Of a stretch of DNA of 34,925 bases, positions 1 to 8,097 are shown one piece after another (position 1 is the first letter of the stretch; each line of letters begins with the position of its first letter). The stretch comes from Candidatus Bathyarchaeota archaeon. Its GTDB lineage: Archaea; Thermoproteota; Bathyarchaeia; Bathyarchaeales; Bathycorpusculaceae. The translations under genes were made by a program, and so were the position numbers. The notes below the pieces were generated by a model that searched no databases, was not told the DNA's origin, and saw nothing but the letters and a program-made list of their open reading frames with translations. The stretch lies in the NCBI GenBank assembly GCA_030672475.1, contig DAOVGI010000031.1, forward strand, positions 1 to 34,925. Direction: 5' to 3'.

Positions 1-127
1 CATCATCAAAGGTTAACCGGGAGTCTTCTTTTTCGCTCATAAGTTTTATCTTGTACTTTTCTAGCCTTTCATAAGTCTCGATTTTCAAGGCAATATTCCT
101 CTTTTTCACATTCTTTCGGTTCTGCAT
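1..127 (-). CDS. Partial VapB-like antitoxin, N-terminal part
   Basis: The reverse strand opens with an ATG at 127 and runs off the window edge after about 42 residues. The visible product is basic and carries IALKIETYERLEKYK followed by RLTFDD. That pattern is typical of short archaeal ribbon-helix-helix VapB-type antitoxins, which bind their own promoter and neutralise a PIN-domain toxin. The toxin gene would lie outside the window. Upstream (158-232) are two similar 25-base copies exactly 50 bases apart, one covering the likely TATA element, which fits autorepression. Family assignment rests on motif style; the C-terminal toxin-binding part is not visible. Confidence 0.6.
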   Translation of the reverse strand, partial: MQNRKNVKKRNIALKIETYERLEKYKIKLMSEKEDSRLTFDD

Positions 128-157
128 CTAACTATCCTCAGAAGTATTACATGTTGT

Positions 158-232
158 GAATGTATTTAATGTTTGTGGTGTATTCGCCACAATGTTTAAA
201 TAACACGGAATACATTTAATGTATTAGGTGTA
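158..232. promoter_or_regulatory. Direct repeat pair, probable antitoxin operator
   Basis: Two 25-base copies lie at 158-182 and 208-232, sharing GAAT, ATTTAATGT and GGTGTA. The second contains an odd-centred palindrome, ATACATT-T-AATGTAT, at 210-224. The first overlaps an AT-rich TATA-like element for the leftward gene. The 50-base offset is close to five helical turns, so two dimers could bind one DNA face. Binding by the antitoxin is inferred. Confidence 0.45.
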
Positions 233-236
233 ATAA

Positions 237-350
237 ATGTTAAGTCTTCAAACACTCAAACAACGCCGTGAAAATAGAGGCGTTGAAATAATCGCAAGCA
301 ATTTCGAGATAAAACAACTTGACAAATCCTCTTTCCATAACACTTATTAG
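237..350 (+). pseudogene. Possible SWIM-type transposase N-terminal remnant
   Basis: A 37-codon frame begins with ATG at 237 and ends in TAG at 348-350. Its product contains RRENRGVEIIASNFEI and then KQLDKSSFH. This resembles the beginning of archaeal transposases and related proteins that carry an N-terminal SWIM zinc finger, where a conserved SQSG segment normally follows. Here the frame stops just where that segment should begin, so it is probably a decayed fragment. The similarity is from memory of the family pattern and may be coincidental. Confidence 0.3.
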
Positions 351-387
351 TTGTCGTTTTGCTTTGGTTTGAGAAGCGTGAAAAATT

Positions 388-1167
388 GTGCTAATTGTTC
401 AGATATCCGATATTCATTGCGGTCCCATGTTCAACAAAGGAATTTTCCGGAACGCCATAAAAGAAGTTAACGCCATGTCACCCGAGGCAGTAGTCATAAC
501 GGGCGACCTAACAGAAAATGGTATACAATCCGAATTCAAACAAGTAGCCAAAGAACTTGAACAGCTAAGAGCGGAACAAGTCATATACGTGAGTGGAAAC
601 CATGACTATCGTGCAACTGGCTACTTACTCTTCAAACAACTGTTCCCGTTCAACCAAATCACAGAGATCGGCAACACAGTTATTATAGTTCTAAGTAGTG
701 CACGACCAGACAGAGATGACGGTGAAGTAGGCAACAGACAAAATTTATGGCTGGAAAACACGCTGAAAAAATACAAAAACCACACAAAAATCGTGGCAAT
801 TCACCACCACATAGTCCCTGTGCCAGATACTGGAGCGGATCAAATAACAATTATAGATGCAGGCGACGTCCTAAGAAGCTTGACAAAATCGAGAACAGAT
901 TTAGTTCTATGCGGACACCGCCACAGACCATGGAAATGGCAAATTGAAAAAATGCAGGTAGTCCATGCTGGAAGTATATCATGTGAAAAACTTCGCGGCT
1001 TCTTCTGTAACTCTTATAATGTAATAGAAATCGAACACGAAAGAATCAATGCCAAACTAAAAATCGTTGGCGGAGGCTACGTAGACTTCAAAGAACTAGT
1101 AAAAAGACGCGAAATCCTCCAGGCCTCAGACATATCTCAAAGCAAATTAATGACACAAGAACCATGA
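388..1167 (+). CDS. Calcineurin-like metallophosphoesterase
   Basis: A 259-residue cytoplasmic phosphoesterase of the CpdA-like calcineurin superfamily. The metal-site blocks occur in the usual order: SDIH near residue 8, TGDLTENG near 39, SGNHDY near 69, a histidine cluster AIHHH near 137, and CGHRH near 175. These supply the Asp, His and Asn ligands of a two-metal centre that hydrolyses phosphodiester or phosphomonoester bonds. The substrate cannot be told; relatives act on cyclic nucleotides, nucleotides or sugar phosphates. The start is GTG at 388, chosen because the catalytic motif begins at residue 7; no strong ribosome site is visible. Its 3' end overlaps the convergent gene by 21 bases. 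Confidence 0.85.
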   Translation: MLIVQISDIHCGPMFNKGIFRNAIKEVNAMSPEAVVITGDLTENGIQSEFKQVAKELEQLRAEQVIYVSGNHDYRATGYLLFKQLFPFNQITEIGNTVIIVLSSARPDRDDGEVGNRQNLWLENTLKKYKNHTKIVAIHHHIVPVPDTGADQITIIDAGDVLRSLTKSRTDLVLCGHRHRPWKWQIEKMQVVHAGSISCEKLRGFFCNSYNVIEIEHERINAKLKIVGGGYVDFKELVKRREILQASDISQSKLMTQEP

Positions 1168-1560
1168 CTGCAACTGCATCTCAGACGCAAAATCTTTCAT
1201 AAAACTACAATTATCTATTTTAAACAAGTGGCTAACACAACTGCAATCAGAAGAACCAAAATCTACGATTGGAGCAACTCTCTCACTCAATTTTCGCGCG
1301 ATTTTACACTCCTCAGATTTCTCTGCTGCCTTGTAAAGTACATCCACAACATTTGCACACCTATTATCAAGTAAATAGTCGATATGCCAGAATTTCCTCT
1401 TCGCCTTTCTCCGATGCCGCTCTATTCGCTTCTCCAAACTTTTCTGGGCAGAACCAACATAAGTATACGATCCCTTCTCAAAAAATACCTCACCTAACGA
1501 TCCTACATTTATCCTAATATCTTCAGCAACTGAAATGATTAAGATGTAGACCCCTTTCAC
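1147..1560 (-). CDS. DUF123 / GIY-YIG-like protein
   Basis: A 137-residue protein with the DUF123 signature, a GIY-YIG-like fold: GVYILII at the start, IRINVGSLGEVFF, then SYTYVGSA, RIERHRRKAKRKFWHIDYLL, and the C-terminal block FGSSDCSCVSHLF. In archaea this domain occurs alone or fused to endonuclease III, so a nuclease or DNA-repair role is suspected, but catalysis by the stand-alone form has not been established to my knowledge. Start is GTG at 1560, only six bases after the stop of the small interrupted frame upstream on the same strand, so the two may share a transcript. Confidence 0.8.
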   Translation of the reverse strand: MKGVYILIISVAEDIRINVGSLGEVFFEKGSYTYVGSAQKSLEKRIERHRRKAKRKFWHIDYLLDNRCANVVDVLYKAAEKSEECKIARKLSERVAPIVDFGSSDCSCVSHLFKIDNCSFMKDFASEMQLQSWFLCH

Positions 1561-1566
1561 AACAAT

Positions 1567-1787
1567 TCATCTAATTAAATTGTTCGACGTATACCATTTC
1601 AGAATTTCTTCGACAGCCTTAACCGAATAGCCTATCTCCCTAAGCATCTTCCTCAAATTCTCAACGGATCTGACATCCAATCATGAACACCGCGAGCAAT
1701 AACATACTTCAAAAGCTTATTTATCTTTTGACCATCACGCTTGTACCCGCAACACAACGAAAACAGTTCTGCCTTACGACCTGCCAT
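1567..1787 (-). pseudogene. Small interrupted gene, unknown function
   Basis: Reading leftward, ATG at 1787 opens a frame giving MAGRKAELFSLCCGYKRDG and KINKLLKYVIARGVHD before ending in a stop. Shifting one base continues into LDVRSVENLRKMLREIGYS and AVEEILKWYTSNNLIR, ending in TGA at 1567-1569. Both halves look like genuine helical protein and join naturally into one product of about 73 residues. I read this as a small gene broken by a frameshift or a sequence error. The second half could alternatively start alone at TTG. I do not recognise the family. It sits directly upstream of the DUF123 gene on the same strand. Confidence 0.4.
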
Positions 1788-2205
1788 GGTCTACACCGTA
1801 GAAGATTTGTTCCTCACAACCGCGAGCTGCAACAAGCGCACCAACTAGCGGAAAACCTCTATGAAGAATGCATGGATAACTGGCACCGGTGGGCAGCGGA
1901 AAGGAGAATATGCATTCCCGTCATTGCTGCAGTTCCTCCAAATACTATCCAACTTGGATTGTACGTACAGATCGCACGGCTGTCAAATAGAGTGCAACAT
2001 TAGTAAATGTGTTGAAAAAAGATCGAGTCTGCACGCGGTGCAAAGAGAAGTTATATGCGCGCTAACCGAAAACCTATCAGAGTATTACTTGACAACGATT
2101 CAACATGAGAAAAGCCTTCGAAAAATCAGTATAGAACTGTGGGTTAAAGGACAAGAGAAAGGAGCCAAACTTCGCGCAGCAAACGTAGATACAAATTATC
2201 CATAA
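1786..2205 (+). pseudogene. Possible degraded gene in several frames
   Basis: No intact gene fills this stretch, but three successive rightward segments look protein-like in different frames: MVYTVEDLFLTTA from ATG 1786, then QLAENLYEECMDNWHRWAAE and IPVIAAVPPN up to a stop near 2003, then VICALTENLSEYYLTTIQHE and LWVKGQEKGAKLRAAN up to a stop at 2205. This would need two frame changes, so decay is the simplest reading. Chance composition is also possible. The first ATG overlaps the oppositely directed ATG at 1787 within CCATGG. Nothing else is evident here. Confidence 0.22.
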
Positions 2206-2210
2206 GAAAT

Positions 2211-3209
2211 CTAAGCGCCATCAATGTACGAGTTCACACTGTCCAAGTCAAATCGTTCACATTTCAGGACGTTTTTCACGAAATTGAGAAGTCTCACTCG
2301 AACCTCTCTCTTAAGATTGGGATACCAAACAGGTGAGGCAACAACCAATCCACGCCAAGCATAAAAAGGCTGAACGACCTCCAAAATCTCTTGATCACCA
2401 GTCTTCCGTAAATAGTTCGCCCAGAAAAATCTGAATAAACGCTCGAAAACCCCGGCTAATTTCCCATATTTCTGCAAAGAATAAAACACATAGTTAATGG
2501 TCATTGCAGCAACATCATCTGCAGGTTCACCCCATTCACCTCTGCTTCTGTCCAAAACCGTGAAGTCAACACCTTCACGAAACAGTACGTTCCACGGATG
2601 AAAATCTCCATGAATCTGACTAAGCCTGTGACCCATACGTTTCAGATGCCAACGCCAAACAACACAATCTCGCTCAACATCAAGGAAATATGACTCTCCA
2701 ACAAAATCAAGTTCAGATGGGTAACTATCCAGCAACCCCATAATACATTCCCCATGCCCAACAAGCTCGCGAGCTCTCCTTACATAAAGCAAAGGTGCCT
2801 CACGCTTAATGTTGTGAATCTCAACGAGGTACTCAGACAAGGCCAAACAACGCTATTCGTCCAACTCGTTCAACTGACCATTCTGCTTAATACGATCCAA
2901 GTCTAAATGGTAAAGCCTACCATCCGCAAACTCAGTTACAATAAAAAATTCGCCGCAATCACCTAACGATTTCAAGCCTCCATCATCCACAGTAAACGCC
3001 CCAACATCAACAGAACGTACATGTCGAGGCAACTTGTTAAACACTGAATGTTGCCAAAGCAGGATACTGGCGCGATCAGAAAAATGATCATGTCCAAACC
3101 CTTCAGAACGCATACTCTGCAAAACAACTCTCTTAACCTCACCACCAACATCGAGCTCAATAATGTATGGAACACCGTAGCCAAAGCCCTTCAGATCTTT
3201 TCCAACCAT
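2211..3209 (-). pseudogene. APH-like kinase with in-frame TAG
   Basis: Two adjacent leftward frames (3209 to 2853, and about 2846 to 2211) are the same frame separated by one TAG codon at 2853-2855. Together they make about 330 residues of an aminoglycoside-phosphotransferase/choline-kinase-like fold. The first part carries the N-lobe (KGFGYGVPYIIEL, then GFGHDHFSDRA). The second carries the catalytic loop IHGDFHPWNVLF and metal-binding segment TVLDRSRGEWGEPADD. The TAG falls between NELDE and RCLALSEYLVEIH, a helix joining the lobes, so neither piece should work alone. TAG ends many normal genes in this window, which argues against recoding. Likely a nonsense mutation or sequence error. Substrate unknown. 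A TATA-like TTTATAAG lies about 50 bases upstream. Confidence 0.7.
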
Positions 3210-3402
3210 ACCCTCATTCTCTGCGCCCAGCGTAGAAATCTTCGAAACATTTACTGATGTCTTATAAAGAGAAGAAAAATATCCTTTAGCCGATTAACAC
3301 TTAATCTCAACAAGGACACCACAATCTGAGCCAAAAGTAACGTAGAGTTAAGTTAAAAAGGTAATGGACGCAAGGCAATAACAGTAGTAAGGGCGAACAT
3401 AA

Positions 3403-3603
3403 ATGGAAAAAACCCGAATCATAGGCACAGCACTGATAATAATCAGCTTACTCATCATCTTACACCACTACATCCTCTCGCAAAAAATTGTAGACTTAAA
3501 CGACATTCTACACCATGAATTCTTCGAAGCCGTATTTCTCACAGCAGGCATAACATTACTCTTGAGTAACCGCTACAACAAGAACAGAAGCGAACAAACA
3601 TGA
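3403..3603 (+). CDS. Small two-helix membrane protein
   Basis: A 66-residue product with two predicted membrane segments, roughly residues 6-26 (IGTALIIISLLIILHHYIL) and 42-56 (FFEAVFLTAGITLLL), and a charged tail. I do not recognise the family. Its stop overlaps the next start as ATGA at 3600, so translation is probably coupled to the downstream deaminase. A partner role for that enzyme is only a guess from the coupling. Confidence 0.6.
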   Translation: MEKTRIIGTALIIISLLIILHHYILSQKIVDLNDILHHEFFEAVFLTAGITLLLSNRYNKNRSEQT

Positions 3604-4955
3604 ACCTCCTTATCCAAAACGGAACCATAGTTACAATGCACAACCACAGAATAATTCATCAAGGCTCAATTGCTATAGAAAACCAGACCATAATTGATGT
3701 GGGAAAAACTTGCGAACTGAAAAGAAAGTATGGAACAGGATACGAAAAAGTAGATGCAAAAGGCAAAGTCGTCACGCCAGGCCTCATAAACACACATCAA
3801 CACGCAGCAATGAGCCTGCTGAGAGGATACGCTGACGACTTACCACTACAAGAATGGCTTGAAAAATGGATATGGCCAATAGAAAAAAATATGACCGCGC
3901 ATGACATTTACGTTGGAGCCTTACTGACCTCCATAGAATCTATAATGAGTGGAACAACAACCGTCAACACCATGTATCATTACACGCCAAGAGAAAATGA
4001 AGCAAAGGCATTCGCACAAGCCGGTTTAAGGGGAGTAGTAGGCCATGTATGTTTCTCGTGGAGAAAAAACGAAGACAAGAAAGCACTAGAACAACTGGCG
4101 AAAAACTGGCATAACAAAGCAAATGGACTAATCCGCGTCAGCGTAGACCCTCACGCGCCTTATACGGTTGACCCAGGATACATGAAAGAACTGAAAGTCA
4201 CCAGAGAAGAATTGAACTCGAAATATGCTTCAGAAGAAGTACCAATAATTTGGCACATGCATGTCGCAGAAACCAGCGATGAACCAGAAAAGATTCGAAA
4301 AGCTTTCAAAACAGAACTAAAAGCTGGAATAATGGAGTATCTAGATTCACTAGGCGTCTTAAGCAAACACGTCATTGCAGCACACTGCGTCGCTCTAACA
4401 GATAGAGATATAGCTATTATGAAATGTAGAAAGGTAAAGGCTTCACACAACCCCATATCAAATCTCAAACTCGGCTCAGGCATAAGCCCTGTTCCAAAAA
4501 TGCTCAAAGAGGGTGTAACAGTTTCGCTTGGAACGGACAGTCCATGCTCAAACAACACAGCAGACATGTTTGAAACCATGAAACTCACGGCTCTCCTACA
4601 TAAGGGAGCAGACAAAAACCCAACAATTACACCTGCACGACAAGTCCTTGAAATGGCAACCATAGAAGGGGCAAGAGCATTATCATGGGAAAGAGAAATC
4701 GGATCAGTAGATGTCGGTAAAAAAGCAGACTTGATAATCATAGATTTCAAAAAGCCACACCTCTGCCCACTTTACAATGAAATCAGCCATCTAGTCTACG
4801 CAGCAAAATCAACAGACGTCAACGTGGTGATCATTAACGGCAAAATCGTTATGGAGAATAGACAGCCAACAACCATAAACATTGAAAAAGTTATGGAAAT
4901 GGCCCAAAAAGCAAAAACCGGTATTCTAGAACGATTAGCGCGCAACGTTAAATAG
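3600..4955 (+). CDS. MtaD/DadD-like SAH/MTA/5'-deoxyadenosine deaminase
   Basis: A 451-residue amidohydrolase of the MtaD/ATZ-TRZ type, which deaminates the adenine ring of S-adenosylhomocysteine, methylthioadenosine or 5'-deoxyadenosine to the inosyl form. The zinc site is intact: HQH at residues 66-68, HMHVAET (metal His and catalytic Glu region), AAHCVALTD, and the catalytic Asp in [11 protein letters not shown]. The C-terminal part has the composite beta-domain seen in dihydroorotase-like proteins ([11 protein letters not shown]). The gene follows a small membrane protein with a 4-base overlap and precedes an SAH hydrolase-like gene after 34 bases, forming a SAM-recycling unit. Substrate preference among the three nucleosides cannot be read from sequence. 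Confidence 0.88.
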   Translation: MNLLIQNGTIVTMHNHRIIHQGSIAIENQTIIDVGKTCELKRKYGTGYEKVDAKGKVVTPGLINTHQHAAMSLLRGYADDLPLQEWLEKWIWPIEKNMTAHDIYVGALLTSIESIMSGTTTVNTMYHYTPRENEAKAFAQAGLRGVVGHVCFSWRKNEDKKALEQLAKNWHNKANGLIRVSVDPHAPYTVDPGYMKELKVTREELNSKYASEEVPIIWHMHVAETSDEPEKIRKAFKTELKAGIMEYLDSLGVLSKHVIAAHCVALTDRDIAIMKCRKVKASHNPISNLKLGSGISPVPKMLKEGVTVSLGTDSPCSNNTADMFETMKLTALLHKGADKNPTITPARQVLEMATIEGARALSWEREIGSVDVGKKADLIIIDFKKPHLCPLYNEISHLVYAAKSTDVNVVIINGKIVMENRQPTTINIEKVMEMAQKAKTGILERLARNVK

Positions 4956-4989
4956 TCATTATTGCGAATTGCTTAGGAGGAGAATAAGA

Positions 4990-6246
4990 ATGGAAGACTT
5001 CAGAGTCAAAGACCTAGGTTTAGCGTCTAGAGGTTCTCTACAAGTAGAGTGGGCATCACGACATATGCCGGTATTAACTCTGATCAAGAAAAGATTCAGC
5101 GAAGAAAAATCATTTGAAAACATAACCTTTGGTGCATGCTTACACGTCACAAAAGAAACCGCAGTGCTCATTGAAACCTTCCTCGCCGGCGGAGCCGAAG
5201 TTTCACTCTGCGGCTCCAATCCGTTATCCACACAAGACGATGTTGCGGCAGCCCTAGTAGAAAAAGGCGTTCACGTCTATGCTTGGCGAGGACAAACAAC
5301 CGAGCAATACTACTGGTGCGTCGAAAGAGTGATAGATTACGGTCCCATGATAACTCTAGACGATGGTGCTGATCTTGTTGGCACAATTCACAGCAGAAGA
5401 ACAGAAGCCTTGTCAAGAGTCAAAGGTGGAACAGAAGAGACAACGACCGGCGTGCTGCGTTTGCGAGCCATGGACAGAAAGGGAGCTCTTAAATACGCAA
5501 TAATAGCCGTAAATGATGCTTACACGAAATATTTATTTGATAACCGCTATGGAACCGGACAAAGCACAATAGATGGAATATTGCGAGCTACAAACATCCT
5601 TTTGGCGAGCAAGAACTTTGTGATCTGCGGCTACGGATGGTGCGGAAAAGGCATAGCCATGAGAGCTAGAGGAATGGGAGCTAACGTAATAGTCACAGAA
5701 GTAAACCCGCTCAGAGCACTTGAAGCAGCATTGAACGGGTTCCGCGTGTTGCCGATGCACGAAGCAGCAAAAACAGGCGACATATTTGTAACGACAACTG
5801 GCGATACAAGCGTCATAAGAAAGGAACACATGCAGCAAATGAAAAATGGAGCACTACTCGCCAACAGCGGCCACTTCAATGTGGAAATAGACATAAAAGG
5901 CTTAAAAGAACTCGCCGTTTCCAAGAGAAACATAAGACAAAATCTAGATGAGTATACCCTTACAGACGGAAGAAAACTGTACCTTTTGGCAGATGGTAGA
6001 TTGGTAAATCTAGCTGCAGCGGAAGGCCATCCTTCAGAAGTCATGGATATGTCATTTGCAAATCAAGCCCTCTGTGCAGAACACATAAACAAAACCGCTA
6101 GAATGCCACCGAAGGTCCACGAAGTCCCAAAGGAAATAGATGAAACAGTAGCAAGGCTGAAACTCGACGCGATGAAGATAAGAATCGATGATTTAACGGA
6201 TGAACAGAAAAAGTATCTTGCAACTTGGGAAATGGGAACCATTTAG
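4990..6246 (+). CDS. ahcY: S-adenosylhomocysteine hydrolase-like enzyme
   Basis: A 418-residue NAD-dependent SAH hydrolase family member that cleaves SAH, or possibly S-inosylhomocysteine, to homocysteine and nucleoside. Visible hallmarks are [14 protein letters not shown] (substrate His/Thr/Glu), [31 protein letters not shown], the Rossmann motif [19 protein letters not shown], and [10 protein letters not shown]. The C terminus ends in LATWEMGTI, the short archaeal/Thermotoga-type tail without the KxxxYRY end of eukaryotic enzymes. I chose ATG 4990 over the in-frame ATG 4969 because AGGAGG at 4976-4981 sits 8 bases before it. Removal of SAH relieves product inhibition of methyltransferases. 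Adjacency to the deaminase raises the inosyl-substrate alternative. Confidence 0.92.
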   Translation: MEDFRVKDLGLASRGSLQVEWASRHMPVLTLIKKRFSEEKSFENITFGACLHVTKETAVLIETFLAGGAEVSLCGSNPLSTQDDVAAALVEKGVHVYAWRGQTTEQYYWCVERVIDYGPMITLDDGADLVGTIHSRRTEALSRVKGGTEETTTGVLRLRAMDRKGALKYAIIAVNDAYTKYLFDNRYGTGQSTIDGILRATNILLASKNFVICGYGWCGKGIAMRARGMGANVIVTEVNPLRALEAALNGFRVLPMHEAAKTGDIFVTTTGDTSVIRKEHMQQMKNGALLANSGHFNVEIDIKGLKELAVSKRNIRQNLDEYTLTDGRKLYLLADGRLVNLAAAEGHPSEVMDMSFANQALCAEHINKTARMPPKVHEVPKEIDETVARLKLDAMKIRIDDLTDEQKKYLATWEMGTI

Positions 6247-6268
6247 TACGCCGAAAAACACGGTAAAC

Positions 6269-6276
6269 TTTAAAAG
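6269..6276 (+). promoter_or_regulatory. TATA box for small membrane protein gene
   Basis: TTTAAAAG at 6269-6276 is a good archaeal TATA element. The expected transcript start, about 25 bases on, falls near 6300, shortly before the ATG at 6317. Confidence 0.5.
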
Positions 6277-6316
6277 GTGTAAGAGGGTAAACATGGTTTA
6301 AAATGGTGATGCCTCA

Positions 6317-6619
6317 ATGGTTAGTAAAGATCAAGGAATAGGTGGAATAATATTCATAGTTTGCGCAGTAGTTGCCATCTTATACATTGTGACACTCTTC
6401 TATCCACAATGGCTTGAAGTAGTTGGAATACAATCAGAGTTATCTGAAATCCGATTGTGGGTAATTGCAGTACCAGTCTTCATAGCGTTCGTCGCTGTAA
6501 TGGGTATAGGTATGTGGATAGGTTGGACAATGGCTACAACACCACCTCCGAAACCGATAGAAGAAATCACAAGTGAAATAGAAGAGAAAGAAAAGACTCC
6601 AGAGAAAGCTGAGAAATGA
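6317..6619 (+). CDS. Small membrane protein with acidic tail
   Basis: A 100-residue protein with two clear membrane helices, about residues 10-28 (IIFIVCAVVAILYIVTLFY) and 47-71 (LWVIAVPVFIAFVAVMGIGMW), followed by a proline-rich TPPPKP segment and a highly charged Glu/Lys tail. No enzymatic motif is visible and I do not recognise the family. It has its own TATA box and stands alone between the SAM-recycling genes and oppositely oriented genes. Confidence 0.7.
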   Translation: MVSKDQGIGGIIFIVCAVVAILYIVTLFYPQWLEVVGIQSELSEIRLWVIAVPVFIAFVAVMGIGMWIGWTMATTPPPKPIEEITSEIEEKEKTPEKAEK

Positions 6620-6674
6620 GGAAAGCCCAGGATTGCGATTCTAATTCCCAAATCTCATTTTGACGGAACTTGTG

Positions 6675-7052
6675 TCATAAGTCACATTTTATGTTGAGAA
6701 TAAGCGTAGAACCCAGTGATGAAACAATCTTTACAGTGTACATTTCACCTTCTACAAAAGTGCCGTGTAAATATATTATTCCCACGTCACCCGGTGGAAT
6801 AACCACTTCTTCTGTTAAACAATATTCTTCGCCGTTTACGTAGGCTTCCATTATTTGGACGTTTACTGAGGCAAAGCTTTTAATGAATACGGTTAAGCAA
6901 GTTTTATTGATGCTGAATTCCGCGGACAGAGGGCGTATTGGAAAAGACGTTTTCATTTTTTCTGTAAGACTGAACATAAAATGATAAACATAAAAACCTG
7001 TAGTGATAGCTGTGATGAAAGTGAGGAGCAATACCCCCACGGCAAGTTTCAA
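6675..7052 (-). CDS. Membrane-anchored or secreted beta-rich protein
   Basis: A 125-residue protein with one N-terminal hydrophobic helix (VGVLLLTFITAITTGFYVYHF) followed by an extracellular beta-rich segment. The body has the look of archaeal pilin-like or type-IV-associated beta sandwiches: VNVQIMEAYVNGEEY, VVIPPGDVGIIYLHGTF, EMYTVKIVSSLGSTLIL. No class III signal-peptidase site is obvious, so it may simply be an anchored surface protein. Start is TTG at 7052, supported by GGGTGA six bases upstream. That ribosome site lies in a perfect 7-bp inverted repeat (7056-7074). Confidence 0.6.
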   Translation of the reverse strand: MKLAVGVLLLTFITAITTGFYVYHFMFSLTEKMKTSFPIRPLSAEFSINKTCLTVFIKSFASVNVQIMEAYVNGEEYCLTEEVVIPPGDVGIIYLHGTFVEGEMYTVKIVSSLGSTLILNIKCDL

Positions 7053-7055
7053 GTA

Positions 7056-7074
7056 GTTTCACCCTTCGTGAAAC
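7056..7074 (-). promoter_or_regulatory. Hairpin over a ribosome-binding site
   Basis: GTTTCAC-CCTTC-GTGAAAC is a perfect 7-bp inverted repeat with a 5-base loop. On the leftward transcript the GGGTGA ribosome site for the TTG at 7052 spans its loop and 3' arm. A TATATAAAT element near 7095 would start transcription close to this hairpin. It could damp translation or be a protein site; this is inferred. Confidence 0.35.
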
Positions 7075-7136
7075 GGGTTATGTCTTGGAAATTTATATAG
7101 CATTTATGAATTTGAAATTATGAAATGTGATAAACT

Positions 7137-7511
7137 TCAAAAGCCAAACATTGGAAGTACAAAGTATAACGTAACATACACCGCTGTGGAAACACCAAAT
7201 ATTACTGCAATCATTTTTGGCGAGATTGAAATGAAGGATGTCTCTTCACCTTTGGACTGGATTTCATATTCCTTAATTTCATGAGTTTCAGCATCAATTC
7301 GCACGATAGCCATGAGTTTTTTCATCTCAAATTCAACAATATAAGCACCCTCTTCCAGCGAGACTCTTTTAGGTTTTACACCGCTCTTATGTCCAATTCT
7401 CTTAAGGAAACCTGTCGCGATAGCCGTTACTGTTTCAGCGTTTAACTTTTTTATCTTCAGAGAAGCTGACGTGATGATACTTCGGTTTCTTTTCTGCAAA
7501 GCTGTTGACAA
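7137..7511 (-). CDS. Tail-anchored protein with PepSY-like segment
   Basis: A 124-residue protein with a soluble N-terminal part and one C-terminal membrane helix (ISPKMIAVIFGVSTAVYVTL and onward), so it is probably tail-anchored. The middle, EGAYIVEFEMKKLMAIVRID then AETHEIKEYEIQSKGEE, resembles the repeating strand-helix pattern of PepSY-like domains, where an acidic stretch follows a predicted beta hairpin. I do not recognise a specific family. Start is TTG at 7511, chosen because AGGAG lies nine bases upstream and an in-frame TAG precedes it. Confidence 0.55.
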   Translation of the reverse strand: MSTALQKRNRSIITSASLKIKKLNAETVTAIATGFLKRIGHKSGVKPKRVSLEEGAYIVEFEMKKLMAIVRIDAETHEIKEYEIQSKGEETSFISISPKMIAVIFGVSTAVYVTLYFVLPMFGF

Positions 7512-7588
7512 ATATGGCTTCTCCTATCCGTTTTCTAAGGAAATCCTCCCAGACTCAAAAGAGCATTCACATGTCATTAAACGTCAAC

Positions 7589-7996
7589 TCAACTGGTCAC
7601 TTTCTTAAGCATGCATTGCACAAGCTTATTGCAGGTCATGCATTTTTCAGGTATCTTTTCGTTTTTTGAACGTTCGCTCAAATATCCGAAATAATGTGGA
7701 CATTCATTTTCTTTTTGGGAAGATTGTTGATCTGGCTGCCTGGTTTTTACCTTCTTCAGTTGCACCTTCTTCTTTTCAATCTCAGTTCTCTCTTTACTTC
7801 GTTCTCGCGTTTTAGTTTTAACGTTGAAATCGTTTTCTATCACTATTTCAGTTAGGCAATAAGGACATGCACGGTATGAATCGTCGTTTTTTGAACTTAA
7901 ATCCTCAACAATTATTGGATTTGTAAATGCCCGTCCGCACTCCGGATTTGAACATGTAAAACTCTGGCTTTTCATTTCAGCCTTTGTCCTCTTCAT
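7589..7996 (-). CDS. Two-zinc-site protein, unknown role
   Basis: A 135-residue protein with two separate metal-binding ends joined by a lysine-rich linker. The first site is FTCSNPECGRAF with CPYC about 30 residues later, a zinc-ribbon layout. The second is ECPHYFGYLSERSKNEKIPE followed by CMTCNKLVQCML, a cysteine/histidine cluster. I have the impression that this arrangement recurs in related archaea but know no function. The linker (KKKVQLKKVKTRQPDQQ) is basic, so nucleic-acid or protein contact is plausible. Start at MKRTKAEMK; the internal Met eight codons on is an alternative. Confidence 0.6.
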   Translation of the reverse strand: MKRTKAEMKSQSFTCSNPECGRAFTNPIIVEDLSSKNDDSYRACPYCLTEIVIENDFNVKTKTRERSKERTEIEKKKVQLKKVKTRQPDQQSSQKENECPHYFGYLSERSKNEKIPEKCMTCNKLVQCMLKKVTS

Positions 7997-8097
7997 TCTA
8001 GGGAATCCCTCTTTTCAGAGAATATCAGATTCCGACTTTATAGTCTTAATGAATTCAGAATAAGTATCCTCACTATCAACATGATCGCAAAGTAAAG

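Noticed and set aside
2853-2855. TAG in the kinase gene as pyrrolysine
   Set aside because: TAG is a normal terminator for many genes here (for example the SAH hydrolase, Elf1 and DP2 genes), and no pyrrolysine machinery is in the window.
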